NCBI GenBank assembly: GCA_021829515.1
Contig: JAKBPM010000005.1
Location: 1-56,828 of the forward strand
Length of the DNA: 56,828 nt
Source of the DNA: Nitrospirota bacterium
Lineage (GTDB): Bacteria > Nitrospirota_A > Leptospirillia > Leptospirillales > Leptospirillaceae
Reading direction: 5' to 3'
A program made the translations under genes and the position numbers. Below, in pieces: positions 9,367 through 18,355 of this stretch. The notes under the pieces were generated by a model that saw only the letters and a list, made by a program, of their open reading frames with translations, made no database searches and was not told where the DNA came from. Numbering within the stretch: position 1 is the first letter of the stretch; each line of letters begins with the position of its first letter.

Positions 9367-10389
9367 CTAAAAACGCCCGGGGATTTTTTGATGGCAGACG
9401 GCGCATCGGCCATCCGCATCCATGTTCCATGAAAGGATGGAAAACCAGTCGCGTATGATCAGTGGAGAGCGGCATTCCGGACAGAATGTCGTTCCTCCGG
9501 CAGGATCATGCACATTTCCGGTATAGACAAATCGAAGCCCTTCATCCATTGCGATCTTTCTTCCCATGGAAAGTGTTTCTCTCGGGGTGGGAGGAAGGTC
9601 AAGCATCCTGAAGTCCGGATGGAAAGCGGAAAAGTGCAGGGGAACGTCGGGTCCGAGATGGGTGGAGATCCATCGGGAGAGTTCAGCGATTTCCTTTTCC
9701 GAATCATTGAGTCCGGGGATCAGGAGTGTCGTTATTTCAAGCCAGACGTCTGTTTCGTGATGAATATAGCAGAGAAGGTCGAGAACAGGAGCAAGGTGAC
9801 CACCCGTCACCTTGTTGTAAAACTCCTCCGAGAATCCCTTGAGGTCGACATTGGTGGCGTCGATGAAGGAAAAGAGTTCTCTTGCGGGCTTGGGGTGAAT
9901 ATATCCCGCCGTGACGGCAATGGATTTCAGACCGGCCTCATGGCAAGCGATCGCTGTATCGATCGCAAATTCCGCAAAAATGACTGGATCGTTATAGGTG
10001 AATGCGACACTTTTACACCTTGTTTTCTTTGCAACCCGGACAATTTCAGGGGGGTCGGCTCTTTGGGAAAGAAGCTCCATGTCGCGTGACTTTGTCATTT
10101 CCCAGTTCTGGCAGTTTTTGCAGGTGAGGTTGCATCCGGCGGTACCGAACGACAGGACAGAGGTCCCCGGGTAGAAATGGTTCAGAGGTTTTTTTTCAAC
10201 CGGATCCACATGAAGTCCTGAAGGGCGGCCCCATGCCGTCAGGATCATTTCTCCCTGGTCCATCATTCGGACAAAGCAGGCTCCCCTTTGCCCCTCGTGA
10301 AGACGGCAGTCCCGTGGGCAAAGATCACACTGGATCCTGCCATCCGGAAGCGCGTGCCACCATTGCCCGACAAATCTATCAGTCTCCAT
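9367..10389 (-). CDS. amrS: AmmeMemoRadiSam system radical SAM enzyme
   Basis: A 340-residue radical SAM protein. The cluster-binding CxxxCxxC is GCNLTCKNC (Cys86, 90, 93). Extra cysteines flank the core: CDLCPRDC plus GACF at residues 21-38, and CPEC/CAVC pairs near 301-331 that could hold zinc or a second cluster. It resembles pyruvate formate-lyase-activating enzymes but belongs to the branch always found with AMMECR1- and Memo-domain genes. Here those two genes precede it directly; its ATG follows the amrA stop with no gap. The reaction of this conserved trio is not established to my knowledge. Confidence 0.93.
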   Translation of the reverse strand: METDRFVGQWWHALPDGRIQCDLCPRDCRLHEGQRGACFVRMMDQGEMILTAWGRPSGLHVDPVEKKPLNHFYPGTSVLSFGTAGCNLTCKNCQNWEMTKSRDMELLSQRADPPEIVRVAKKTRCKSVAFTYNDPVIFAEFAIDTAIACHEAGLKSIAVTAGYIHPKPARELFSFIDATNVDLKGFSEEFYNKVTGGHLAPVLDLLCYIHHETDVWLEITTLLIPGLNDSEKEIAELSRWISTHLGPDVPLHFSAFHPDFRMLDLPPTPRETLSMGRKIAMDEGLRFVYTGNVHDPAGGTTFCPECRSPLIIRDWFSILSWNMDADGRCAVCHQKIPGRF

Positions 10390-10962
10390 TTACGACTCTT
10401 TGATGACGGTGCTTGAGTAGCCAAATGCCCGAAGTCCCGGAGGTTTGGCATCCGCTGGAATGTGTCCCTTCTTTAAGAGTTCCTCGAGAAACATTCCGGG
10501 ATCGGAGATCATTTCCCAGACTTCGGGAAGATACGTCGCTGATCGGTGTTCCCATTTGAGGAATAGTCCCTCTCTCTTTTCCGAAATCTGTTCGGCAAGG
10601 TCATCAAGGTTGTTGAAGAAAAGTTCTTCCGGTGGAGAGAGAAGGGAAATTCCGATTTTCAGGAACTTCCATTCATGGGCTGCCAATGGAAAAAACCTGG
10701 GATCCCTGAAGGCTGCGTTTCGAGCGTTCTCCCGGATATCTTCTCCCAACGGCCGAACAGGGAGCAGTGATCCTATGCAGCCTCTCAGATCTCCGTTCAG
10801 GCTCAAGGTCACAAATGTCGCGCCAAAACAATGAAGATTCGGATGATCCGGAAGGATTTTTTCAGGGTATCCCAACTCTGCTCCGATTGCGTTCCTTGCA
10901 ATCTTGAGAAGAATGTCTTCAAAAGATCCGGATTCAGGGAGACCAGAATGCAAAAGATCCAT
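10390..10962 (-). CDS. amrA: AmmeMemoRadiSam system protein A (AMMECR1 domain)
   Basis: A 190-residue AMMECR1-domain protein. The family signature LRGCIGSLLPVRPLGEDI is intact around residue 60, followed by NARNAAFRDPRF and the later FLKIGISLLSPPEEL. The domain is conserved from archaea to man but has no agreed biochemical activity. It overlaps amrB by 29 bp upstream and abuts amrS downstream (TAA then ATG), so the three are translationally coupled. Start ATG 10962 has AGGTGG upstream. Confidence 0.93.
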   Translation of the reverse strand: MDLLHSGLPESGSFEDILLKIARNAIGAELGYPEKILPDHPNLHCFGATFVTLSLNGDLRGCIGSLLPVRPLGEDIRENARNAAFRDPRFFPLAAHEWKFLKIGISLLSPPEELFFNNLDDLAEQISEKREGLFLKWEHRSATYLPEVWEMISDPGMFLEELLKKGHIPADAKPPGLRAFGYSSTVIKES

Positions 10963-11743
10963 ATCCTACCACCTCATTTTTTGGGCCGGCCGTGTCTCCC
11001 GAGTTTCGTAGATCCAGTATCTCTCCTTTGAGGCCCGCTTCTTGGGCAGCCATGAGAAATCCGTTCAGGGGCTGTGACCCGCAGGCCATCTCATTGGTCA
11101 GGGGGCGATACTCCGGGGAGATGATATCGGAGGCCGTTCTGGCGTCCAGGAGCTGTCCTTCATCCGGAGGAAGGTAATGGGAAAGATCCGTTGAGATGAC
11201 AACCAGCGTATCGGGAAAACTGAGTGCTGTCTTGATGACCCTGGCGACGCTTGAGGCAGAGGATTCTCCGGCGATCAGGGGAATGATGGGAACCTGATCC
11301 ATCTGCACCTTTAGAAATGGAAGCTGGATTTCAATGGAGTGTTCCTGTGTGTGTGCCGGATCGTAGGTGTCGATCCCCGGGAGGGTTTCCATCTGGTCGA
11401 CGAGAGTCCTGTCGACAGGGATCTCTCCCAGAGGGGTTCCGAAGGAAGTTGCTGTCGATGTGGCAATCCCTTTGAAAAAGATCCGATGGGATGGGCCGAG
11501 AACGAAAATTCTTTTAGGGAGGAAGGATGGGTTCATGAGGCAGTAAGCTGATGCTGCAATGGGTCCTGAATAGATCAGTCCCGCATGGGGAACTATGAGC
11601 GCGCGCGGAGTTCCCCGGGCTTGGATGGCGGGGGGGATTTTTCCGAGGGCCTCTTCAAGCATCCCTTCGACCATGTCGAGAAGGATATCCGGTTCCTTGG
11701 GATAAAACACACCTGCGACTGCCGGCGATCGAACGATTGTCAT
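10934..11743 (-). CDS. amrB: AmmeMemoRadiSam system protein B (Memo-like)
   Basis: A 269-residue Memo-family protein, related in fold to extradiol dioxygenases (LigB). The conserved metal-site-like histidines are visible: VPHAGLIYSG (His near 52), LGPSHRIFF and STDLSHYLP; the family ending GYGSFAF is present. AAAGGAGG precedes ATG 11743. It is the first gene of the amrB-amrA-amrS operon. A possible folded element lies about 30-95 bases before its start. Function in bacteria is unknown; a metal-dependent redox step is only inference. Confidence 0.92.
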   Translation of the reverse strand: MTIVRSPAVAGVFYPKEPDILLDMVEGMLEEALGKIPPAIQARGTPRALIVPHAGLIYSGPIAASAYCLMNPSFLPKRIFVLGPSHRIFFKGIATSTATSFGTPLGEIPVDRTLVDQMETLPGIDTYDPAHTQEHSIEIQLPFLKVQMDQVPIIPLIAGESSASSVARVIKTALSFPDTLVVISTDLSHYLPPDEGQLLDARTASDIISPEYRPLTNEMACGSQPLNGFLMAAQEAGLKGEILDLRNSGDTAGPKNEVVGYGSFAFWSP

Positions 11744-11774
11744 CGGAGCCTCCTTTTTGGGGGGACAGGAATTG

Positions 11775-11839
11775 TTTCCACTATGACACGGAAGTGCGGT
11801 TTTGAACAGGATAGGAGTTTCTTGATCCTGTAGTGGAAA
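11775..11839. promoter_or_regulatory. Possible three-way-junction leader element before amrB
   Basis: TTTCCACTA (11775-11783) pairs perfectly with TAGTGGAAA (11831-11839). Inside, CAGGAT (11807-11812) pairs with ATCCTG (11825-11830), and the two stems share an uninterrupted 3' strand, so they could stack. The remaining insert holds CACGGAAGTG (11787-11796), a 3-bp stem with a GGAA loop on the plus strand. On the minus strand the element would sit in the amrB 5' leader; on the plus strand a T-rich tract follows. Direction is not resolved. Confidence 0.45.
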
Positions 11840-11952
11840 AGATTGAAGGTTTGTTTTTATTTTTTTTCCGATAGGGATAATGTTTTTTTGACGATGGTCG
11901 TCCTTCCGTATTTTTAGAGTGGGTGTTATAGATGATGAAATGCTGGTCGAAT

Positions 11953-11982
11953 CCTCCGATCAAGGGCGTTCTCGATCGGAGG
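11953..11982. promoter_or_regulatory. Perfect 9-bp hairpin, role unknown
   Basis: CCTCCGATC (11953-11961) and GATCGGAGG (11974-11982) form a perfect stem with a 12-base loop. There is no T-run on either side, so it is not a normal terminator. It could be an operator or part of an RNA leader of the small exported protein gene about 170 bp downstream. Confidence 0.35.
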
Positions 11983-12149
11983 GCAGAGCTTTTCTCCAGA
12001 ATCAAGTCGATATTGCGAAATGTCGGGGTTTGGGATGGAGGTTTCTGGAATTCGAGGTCACCCTTCCGCTTGAGCTCTTTTCGGGACAGATATGAGAATA
12101 TGCGGTGGATAGGGAGTTTTTGTCATGAAACGACTTGGAGATTCATAAA

Positions 12150-12458
12150 ATGAGACGGACTGGTTTAGGACATCCGGGTTTTCCCTGGTTTTTTATTTTT
12201 GTTATCGTTCTTTTTTTCGGTTTTTTTCAAAGTTCTTCACAGTCACAGGATCTTTCCAGTCAAGCAGAAAATGCAGGAAAATCCGTGGAGAAATCCATTC
12301 ATGATGCGGCCCAAAAAACGGGAGACTATCTCAAGAGTGACTCATTTAAGCAGGATGTTAAACGCGTGGTTGATGGAGCTGGGAAGGCGGCCCAAAATGC
12401 AGGAAAATGGATCGGAGACCAAATGGACTCGATCTCAAAAAAAGGCTCGCAAAAATGA
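12150..12458 (+). CDS. Small exported amphipathic-helix protein
   Basis: A 102-residue protein with a hydrophobic N-terminal segment (FPWFFIFVIVLFFGFF, residues 11-26) that is a signal peptide or membrane anchor. The rest is a hydrophilic, Ala/Lys/Asp/Ser-rich chain with helical periodicity: AENAGKSVEKSIHDAAQKTG, then VVDGAGKAAQNAGKW. That pattern recalls LEA-like or apolipoprotein-like amphipathic helices, but I do not recognise a family. ATG 12150 has GGAG nine bases upstream; a TTG at 12135 is the alternative. A role at the membrane surface or in stress is inference. Confidence 0.6.
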   Translation: MRRTGLGHPGFPWFFIFVIVLFFGFFQSSSQSQDLSSQAENAGKSVEKSIHDAAQKTGDYLKSDSFKQDVKRVVDGAGKAAQNAGKWIGDQMDSISKKGSQK

Positions 12459-12490
12459 TTATAGAGACAGTGATAAGGTTCTTTTTGAGT

Positions 12491-12566
12491 TGGTGCGCCC
12501 GGAGAGATTTGAACTCCCGGCCCGCTGGTTCGAAGCCAGCTGCTCTGTCCCCTGAGCTACGGGCGC
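12491..12566 (-). tRNA. tRNA-Arg(TCG)
   Basis: The minus strand reads as a full cloverleaf. The acceptor GCGCCCG pairs with CGGGCGC, followed by discriminator A and an encoded CCA (12493-12491). The D arm is GCTC..GAGC, the anticodon stem GCTGG/CCAGC encloses loop CTTCGAA, and the T arm contains GTTCAAAT. Anticodon TCG reads CGA and CGG arginine codons. An A at position 20 of the D loop fits arginine identity. Confidence 0.95.
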
Positions 12567-12644
12567 TTGTTCTGCTCGATGATCGCTTCTGAAGCCACTT
12601 CTCTTCCATATTACCCGAAAATTTTCCAAGAATGGAAGTCATCC

Positions 12645-12672
12645 AGAATACGTTAATCGGGAAAATTGTCAA
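12645..12672 (-). promoter_or_regulatory. Sigma-70-type promoter for tRNA-Arg
   Basis: On the minus strand TTGACA (12672-12667), a 16-base spacer and TATTCT (12650-12645) match the housekeeping consensus. The predicted start near 12638 leaves a leader of about 70 nt before the mature tRNA. Confidence 0.55.
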
Positions 12673-12865
12673 TATCCACAGTCATGAATTGATTTGGCAA
12701 TCTTGCTTGTTTGAATGGATTTTCCAGTTTTCGGCGGATGTGTTAGAGTCGGGTTGATCCAAGTTTTCCCTTCCCATCTTCCTAGCCGCGTTTTCAAGCC
12801 AGTTCTCTTTTGATTCTTATCCGGATTTTTCAGGAATTATCCGGATTTCAGCGAAAGGAGTTCAC

Positions 12866-13588
12866 TTGAGCTCTGGGTTCCTTGAATCATTGCCTGAAAA
12901 AACTGTTTTTCTGATCGATGTCGATGACACCCTCTTTGACAATGATTGTTTTGAGAGGGATCTGAAAGATTGCCTCCTGAACCTGTTTGGTCCGGATGGG
13001 GTGATCGAATACTGGGCAATCCTTGAGGAAATCCGAAGCTCTTCCGGGTTTGCCGACTTCTTGGGTGCGGCCCAGATATTCCGGCTCAAAAGAGATCAGT
13101 CTCCAATGACACAGGAATTGGCTTTTTTCTTTCGGGATTATCCATTTTCGAAAAACCTCTACCCTGACGCGTTATCTGTTCTCCGCTTCTTGAAAAGCCA
13201 TGGCAAGGCCGTGATCCTGAGCGATGGAGATGCCATCTTCCAGCCGATCAAGATCGACCATTCCGGTATCAGACGTGAAGTGGACAGCCATGTTCTGATC
13301 TTTATCCACAAGGAGAAGATGCTTGCCAAGATTGAAAGCCTTTACCCGGCTGATCATTACGTTATGGTAGATGACAAGTTGAGAATCCTTTCAGAGATGA
13401 AATCGATATGGAAGGATCGACTGACCTCTGTTTTTGTGCGGCAGGGACATTATGCCAATGATCCGGCAATTACGGCCAGATACCCGAGACCGGACCTGGC
13501 GATCGAACGGATTGCCGATCTAGTGGACCTCTCTCCAGTGAAATTTGGTGGAACGGTAAAACAAGGAGAACCCAATGACATCCGCTAA
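12866..13588 (+). CDS. HAD-family hydrolase
   Basis: A 240-residue haloacid dehalogenase-type protein. Motif I is [13 protein letters not shown] (nucleophile and acid Asp, residues 16-28), motif II is AVILSDGD with Ser/Asp, motif III Lys is in HKEKMLAK and motif IV is YVMVDDK. It starts at TTG 12866, with AAAGGAG five bases upstream and no ATG in a sensible place. Its last 14 bp overlap the start of pgi, so the two are co-translated; a sugar-phosphate phosphatase role is plausible from that context but unproven. Confidence 0.8.
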   Translation: MSSGFLESLPEKTVFLIDVDDTLFDNDCFERDLKDCLLNLFGPDGVIEYWAILEEIRSSSGFADFLGAAQIFRLKRDQSPMTQELAFFFRDYPFSKNLYPDALSVLRFLKSHGKAVILSDGDAIFQPIKIDHSGIRREVDSHVLIFIHKEKMLAKIESLYPADHYVMVDDKLRILSEMKSIWKDRLTSVFVRQGHYANDPAITARYPRPDLAIERIADLVDLSPVKFGGTVKQGEPNDIR

Positions 13589-15209
13589 TTCTGTTTCCCT
13601 GACCAGTCTCTCGGAATGGTCAGAGCTTTCAAGGCATTATGAATCCATCAAGAAAACCAACTTGCGAGCGCTTTTTGATGCGGATCCTTCCCGAGCCGAG
13701 ACGTTTTCTGTCCAGGGTGCTGGGTTATTTTTGGATTATTCCAAAAATCGGATCACATCTGAAACGTTCGAGAAGCTCTTGGCTCTCTCGAAAAGATGTG
13801 ACCTCACCGGGAAAATCGCCGCAATGTTCAATGGCGAGAAGATCAATCAGACCGAGAAAAGAGCTGTTCTTCATATTGCTCTCAGGGCTCCTTCATCCCA
13901 GCCCGTTTTTCTTGACGGCATTGATGTTGTTAAGGAGGTGCATGAAACGCTTTCCAGAATGGCAACCTTTGTCCGGCGTATTCATGACGGATCCTGGAAA
14001 GGGCAGACCGGAAAAATCATTAAAAATGTTGTCAACATAGGAATCGGGGGATCGGATCTTGGTCCGGTCATGGCTTATGAGGCCCTGAAGTTTTATTCTC
14101 ATCGAGAAATGACCTTTCGATTTGTCTCCAATATCGACGGGACGGATTTTGTTGAAGCAACGCGCGACCTTGATCCTTCCGAGACGCTGTTTATCCTTTC
14201 ATCCAAAACCTTTACCACGCTTGAAACGATGACCAACGCCTCGACCGCCAGGGACTGGCTTCTCTCCTCACTGGGTTCCCGGGAAGCGATTGCCCGTCAC
14301 TTTGTCGCTGTGTCGACCAATCGCGCGGAGGTCATGAAGTTCGGTATCGATCCGGAAAACATGTTTGGTTTTGGTGATTGGGTCGGTGGGCGGTATTCGA
14401 TGGATTCGGCGATCGGTCTGTCGATCATGCTTGCGGTTGGGCCCGTTCATTTTTATGAGATGCTTGCTGGTTTTCACGAAATGGATGAGCATTTCAAAAA
14501 GACCCCGCCGGAAAAGAATCTTCCTGTCATCATGGGGCTTTTGTCTCTTTGGGAAAATAATTTTTTTGGTTCCGCTACACGCGGGATCTTTCCTTATGAG
14601 CAATATCTGAAGCGGTTTCCGGCCTATCTTCAGCAGTTGACCATGGAAAGCAACGGGAAGCATACAACGATGACGGGAAATCGGGTGAACTATGATACCT
14701 GTCCCGTGATTTGGGGTGAGCCCGGTACAAACGGTCAGCATTCTTTCTATCAGTTGATTCATCAGGGAACCCGGATCATTCCTTCTGACCTGATCGGTTT
14801 TTTTCATTCATTGAACCCTCTGGGGAATCATCACCAGATTCTTCTGGCAAACATGTTTGCCCAGTCCGAAGCTCTGGCTTTCGGTTTGTCTCCTGAGGCA
14901 TTAAGAAAACAGGGGATTGCGGAGGAGTTGATTCCCCACAAGGTTTGTGAGGGAAATCGGCCCACGAATGTGATTTTGGCTGACAGGCTGACTCCAGCCA
15001 CACTTGGGAAGCTCGTGGCACTTTATGAGCATAGTGTTTTTGTCCAGGGGGCCATATGGGGAATTGACTCTTTTGACCAGTGGGGAGTGGAGCTCGGAAA
15101 AGTTCTCGCGCAACGCATCATTCCGGAACTCAAGGAGTCCACCGGTAAACCACTTGTGCATGATTCTTCGACCAATGCCCTGATAGAACTCTACCGAGAA
15201 AAGGTTTGA
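13575..15209 (+). CDS. pgi: Glucose-6-phosphate isomerase
   Basis: Interconverts glucose 6-phosphate and fructose 6-phosphate. The 544-residue length matches the bacterial enzyme. Diagnostic stretches are [18 protein letters not shown] (substrate phosphate loop), [17 protein letters not shown], and the C-terminal signature [25 protein letters not shown] precedes ATG 13575. It overlaps the upstream HAD gene. In a lithoautotroph it would feed gluconeogenic carbon into sugar nucleotides; galU lies elsewhere in this window. Confidence 0.97.
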   Translation: MTSANSVSLTSLSEWSELSRHYESIKKTNLRALFDADPSRAETFSVQGAGLFLDYSKNRITSETFEKLLALSKRCDLTGKIAAMFNGEKINQTEKRAVLHIALRAPSSQPVFLDGIDVVKEVHETLSRMATFVRRIHDGSWKGQTGKIIKNVVNIGIGGSDLGPVMAYEALKFYSHREMTFRFVSNIDGTDFVEATRDLDPSETLFILSSKTFTTLETMTNASTARDWLLSSLGSREAIARHFVAVSTNRAEVMKFGIDPENMFGFGDWVGGRYSMDSAIGLSIMLAVGPVHFYEMLAGFHEMDEHFKKTPPEKNLPVIMGLLSLWENNFFGSATRGIFPYEQYLKRFPAYLQQLTMESNGKHTTMTGNRVNYDTCPVIWGEPGTNGQHSFYQLIHQGTRIIPSDLIGFFHSLNPLGNHHQILLANMFAQSEALAFGLSPEALRKQGIAEELIPHKVCEGNRPTNVILADRLTPATLGKLVALYEHSVFVQGAIWGIDSFDQWGVELGKVLAQRIIPELKESTGKPLVHDSSTNALIELYREKV

Positions 15210-15321
15210 TTTCGCCTCTGTAGCCGATCTGACGGAAGATGCCGATATCCAACAGGAAACGTGAGGGACTGTTTTATCGCATGAGTTTCTTTTCCATCGT
15301 TTTCGGCATACTTCCAACGCT

Positions 15322-15351
15322 TTGATTTTTTGATTTGATTGATGGTATTAT
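15322..15351 (+). promoter_or_regulatory. Sigma-70-type promoter for the rplU run
   Basis: TTGATT (15322-15327), an 18-base spacer and TATTAT (15346-15351) lie 63 bases before rplU in a short AT-rich island. A transcript from here would have a leader of about 55 nt. Confidence 0.5.
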
Positions 15352-15414
15352 TCCACTTCGCATTTTGAGATCACTCGAAATTTAGAAAGATTTTTTAAGG
15401 AAGGTGGGAGTGGC

Positions 15415-15735
15415 ATGGCGGGTTTTGCTGTGGTCCGTACGGGCGGAAAGATGTATCGCGTAACCCCGGGCCAGATTTTGGTTGTTGAAAAAATTGAAGG
15501 AGAAGGTGAAGTCCTTCTTCAGGAAGTCCTGATGGTCTCCGATGAAACCGGAACTGTGTTTGCCCAGGGTGAAAAGTCCATAGGCGTTTCGGTTCGCGCG
15601 AAGATCCTGTCACAGGAGCGTGATCAGAAGATCATCGTGTTCAAAAAGAAAAAGCGCAAAAATTACCGCCGGAAGCAGGGACACCGTCAATCGGTTTCAA
15701 GAATCCGGATCGAGGAAATTATCCGGGGCGCATAG
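15415..15735 (+). CDS. rplU: 50S ribosomal protein L21
   Basis: Ribosomal protein of the large subunit, 106 residues as usual. It begins AGFAVVRTGGKMYRVTPGQ and carries the basic KKKKRKNYRRKQGHRQ stretch that contacts 23S rRNA. AAGGTGGGAG lies before ATG 15415. It heads a close plus-strand series with rpmA and obgE, the order found in most bacteria. Confidence 0.96.
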   Translation: MAGFAVVRTGGKMYRVTPGQILVVEKIEGEGEVLLQEVLMVSDETGTVFAQGEKSIGVSVRAKILSQERDQKIIVFKKKKRKNYRRKQGHRQSVSRIRIEEIIRGA

Positions 15736-15785
15736 TCTGGATCGGGCGAATTTTTTGTTTAACAGGCTGTTGAAGGAGTTTAGTC

Positions 15786-16058
15786 ATGGCACATAAAAAA
15801 GGGGTGGGCTCCACCCGAAATGGACGTGATTCAGAGTCCAAGCGTCTCGGAGTCAAGCGTTCTGATGGCCAGTTTGTGTTGGCCGGCAATATTTTGGTCC
15901 GCCAGCGGGGAAGCAATTTTTACCCCGGTGAGAATGTCGGTATCGGTCGGGATTTCACTCTTTATGCCCGGGAATCCGGTTTGGTCAAATTCACCAGCGG
16001 TGGCCAGTCCAAAAAAGTTCATGTGCTTCCCCGGGTCTCCCAGGAGATGCCGGTTTAG
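15786..16058 (+). CDS. rpmA: 50S ribosomal protein L27
   Basis: A 90-residue L27 beginning [15 protein letters not shown], the conserved N-terminus that reaches toward the peptidyl transferase centre. The stretch [21 protein letters not shown] is typical. There is no Firmicute-style N-terminal extension needing cleavage. It lies 50 bp after rplU. Confidence 0.97.
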   Translation: MAHKKGVGSTRNGRDSESKRLGVKRSDGQFVLAGNILVRQRGSNFYPGENVGIGRDFTLYARESGLVKFTSGGQSKKVHVLPRVSQEMPV

Positions 16059-16076
16059 TCCGGAAGGAATCTCCCT

Positions 16077-17198
16077 TTGCCCCAGTTTGTAGATGAAGCC
16101 CGCATTATTGTCGAGTCCGGAAAGGGCGGGGCGGGGGCTATTTCGTTCCGCCGCGAAAAGTTTGTTCCAAGAGGTGGTCCTGATGGAGGTGACGGCGGCC
16201 AGGGTGGCAGCGTCATTTTCATCGGCACCAATCGCCGATCAACCCTCCTCGATTTCAAGCACCGTTCCCATCTTATTGCCACTCCGGGTGGTCCAGGCCG
16301 TGGAAAGAACATGCACGGAGCAAACGGCCGATCCCTGAGACTTGAGGTGCCACTCGGAACACAGATCTTTGATGACGATACGGGGGCGCTTCTTTTTGAC
16401 CTGACCGTGCCGGAAGAATCTGTTGTCGTGGCGCGGGGTGGGCGGGGCGGCCGTGGAAACGCCCATTTTGCAACCGCTACCCGTCAGACTCCTGACTATG
16501 CCGATACAGGCATTTCCGGACAGACACGTCGTCTCCGTCTTGAACTCAAGGTCATGGCCAGGGTCGGACTTCTGGGATTCCCGAACGCTGGAAAATCAAC
16601 GTTCCTCTCCCGGGTGACCAGGGCTCATCCGCGGATCGCCTCCTATCCGTTCACGACACTGCATCCTCATCTGGGGGTCCTTGTCATGGGACATTCTCCT
16701 AATGAGCAGGAAATTGTCATTGCCGACCTTCCCGGACTGATTGAAGGGGCCCATGAAGGAAAAGGATTGGGAACCCGCTTTTTGAAACATGTGGAGCGAA
16801 CCCGCATCCTCCTTCATTTTCTGGATCTCTCCCACGAGGGAGCCGAGGACCCTGCAGACTCCTATGCCATTATTCGCCGTGAACTCGAGCTTTTTGATCC
16901 GGAGCTGATGGAAAAGCCTGAGCGGGTTGTTGGCACAAAACTGGATGCTGCGGATCCTGAAAGGGTTGAGAAGTTTTTGGCGTTTGTCAGGAAGAAAGGC
17001 TTCCCGGAGCTTATGATATCTTCCCAGACAGGTGAAGGAATGCCGAGACTTATGGAAGAGTTGTCAATCGTTTTGGCAGAGGAAGAGCGTCTGGAAGAGT
17101 CCCGAAAGCATTCAGATTCTTCTGATCAGGATGTTCATCGGGATGGTACTGCCAGTAACACTCCGGAAGAAAGAAACCCTTCTTCGGTTATTGCGTGA
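16077..17198 (+). CDS. obgE: GTPase ObgE/CgtA
   Basis: Essential ribosome-assembly GTPase of 373 residues. The N-terminal Obg fold has the Gly-rich segments SGKGGAGAISFRREKF and GPDGGDGGQGGSVIF. The G domain follows: G1 GFPNAGKST near residue 168, switch regions with YPFTTLHP, G3 ADLPGLIEGAHEGKGLG, and G4 as GTKLDA rather than NKxD. The start is TTG 16077, with AAGGA nine bases upstream. The C-terminal tail is acidic and Ser-rich. Its stop overlaps the possible GTG start of proB. Confidence 0.95.
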   Translation: MPQFVDEARIIVESGKGGAGAISFRREKFVPRGGPDGGDGGQGGSVIFIGTNRRSTLLDFKHRSHLIATPGGPGRGKNMHGANGRSLRLEVPLGTQIFDDDTGALLFDLTVPEESVVVARGGRGGRGNAHFATATRQTPDYADTGISGQTRRLRLELKVMARVGLLGFPNAGKSTFLSRVTRAHPRIASYPFTTLHPHLGVLVMGHSPNEQEIVIADLPGLIEGAHEGKGLGTRFLKHVERTRILLHFLDLSHEGAEDPADSYAIIRRELELFDPELMEKPERVVGTKLDAADPERVEKFLAFVRKKGFPELMISSQTGEGMPRLMEELSIVLAEEERLEESRKHSDSSDQDVHRDGTASNTPEERNPSSVIA

Positions 17199-18355
17199 AC
17201 GAAGGGACTTCCCTCTCTTTCGAGCCAGATCTTGTTCGTCTTTCCAGTATCTATGGAAAGATGAAAACATTGGTCCTAAAAGTTGGCTCCGCCGTATTGA
17301 CCTCTTCCGACGGAGGTCTTTCCGGACGGGCGCTTTCTATTATTTCAAAAGAAGTTGCTAAACAGCGTTCTCGTGGAGTATCGGTTGTCATCGTCTCTTC
17401 CGGAGCGGTGGCTGCCGGCCGAAACACTCTGTCGCTTGGTCGTAAACCTCTTTCCCTCGCCATGAAACAGGCAGCAGCGTCTGTCGGTCAAAACAGACTG
17501 ATGTGGAGTTGGGAAAAGGCTCTTTCACGCCACAAGATCACTGCAGCCCAGGTCCTCCTGTCCCCATATGATGTGATCGAGCGGGATCGTTTCACCCATC
17601 TTGACCGGACCTTTGAGACACTTCTATCGCTGGGAATCGTTCCTGTTGTCAATGAAAATGATTCTGTCGCCACCGAGGAAATCCGATTTGGTGACAATGA
17701 TCAGCTTTCAGCAAAAGTTGCCGCCATCGTAAGAGCCGGGTTCCTTTTGATCCTTTCCGATGTATCGGCCCTTTTTACCGCCGATCCCAGGATTGACCCA
17801 CTCGCCAGGCGGGTGGCGTATGTTCCGGCCGTTACATCCGATATCCGAAAAATGGCAGGCATTTCCCGTTCAGGGCTTGGAACGGGAGGGATGTCTTCGA
17901 AGGTTCTTGCGGCTTCCGATGGAGCGTCGTGGGGGTTGCCGGTGGGAGTTGTCGGAGGAATGAAGCCGGGAGTCATCGAGCGGTTCTTTTTGGGAAAAGA
18001 GGGGACGCTTTTTGATGCGGCGTCTGTTTCCCGTTCGAGCAAGAAGGTATGGATCGGATATTTCTCCAGGCCGGCGGGTGGCCTGCATCTCGATCAAGGT
18101 GCGGTGAATGCTGTGAGAAGTGGAAAAACCAGCCTTCTTCTCCCGGGTATCTTGCGGGTCGATGGGGTGTTTTCCAAGGGCGATGTTGTTCGACTGATAG
18201 ACCGGGATGGTCGGGTGATTGGCAAGGGTGTTACCAAGATTTCCTCAATGGATGTGATAGAAAATCGCCATTCGAGTGGCGTTGTTGTTGTCCATGCCAA
18301 TGATATGGCTCTTTTGGACGATTCGAACGATCAGAAGGAATTCAGACCATGCTAG
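17195..18355 (+). CDS. proB: Glutamate 5-kinase
   Basis: First step of proline synthesis: phosphorylates glutamate. The amino-acid kinase domain shows LVLKVGSAVLTS, VIVSSGAVAAGRNTL, VNENDSVATEEIRFGDND and RSGLGTGGMSSKVLAA. A C-terminal PUA domain (about residues 300-380) is present. GTG 17195 overlaps the obgE stop and gives 386 residues; ATG 17261 gives 364 and starts just before the kinase strand, as in E. coli, so the true start is unsettled. It overlaps proA, which acts next. Confidence 0.95.
   Translation: MNEGTSLSFEPDLVRLSSIYGKMKTLVLKVGSAVLTSSDGGLSGRALSIISKEVAKQRSRGVSVVIVSSGAVAAGRNTLSLGRKPLSLAMKQAAASVGQNRLMWSWEKALSRHKITAAQVLLSPYDVIERDRFTHLDRTFETLLSLGIVPVVNENDSVATEEIRFGDNDQLSAKVAAIVRAGFLLILSDVSALFTADPRIDPLARRVAYVPAVTSDIRKMAGISRSGLGTGGMSSKVLAASDGASWGLPVGVVGGMKPGVIERFFLGKEGTLFDAASVSRSSKKVWIGYFSRPAGGLHLDQGAVNAVRSGKTSLLLPGILRVDGVFSKGDVVRLIDRDGRVIGKGVTKISSMDVIENRHSSGVVVVHANDMALLDDSNDQKEFRPC

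Larger units (their letters stand above)
11744..12149. other. 406-bp divergent intergenic region with two inverted-repeat structures
   Basis: No coding sequence stands out. The region separates amrB (minus) from a small exported protein (plus) and must carry both promoters, which I could not pin down. It contains a nested inverted-repeat element at 11775-11839, a T-rich tract at about 11850-11895, and a separate perfect 9-bp hairpin at 11953-11982. A 73-codon plus-strand frame at 11932-12153 has no convincing ribosome site or composition. Confidence 0.6.

Noticed and set aside
9299..9475. Longer N-terminus for the methyltransferase
   Set aside because: It would overlap amrS by about 110 bp and adds low-complexity residues unrelated to the domain.
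11932..12153. 73-codon plus-strand frame in the amrB upstream region
   Set aside because: No ribosome site, unlikely amino-acid pattern, and it crosses a strong hairpin.
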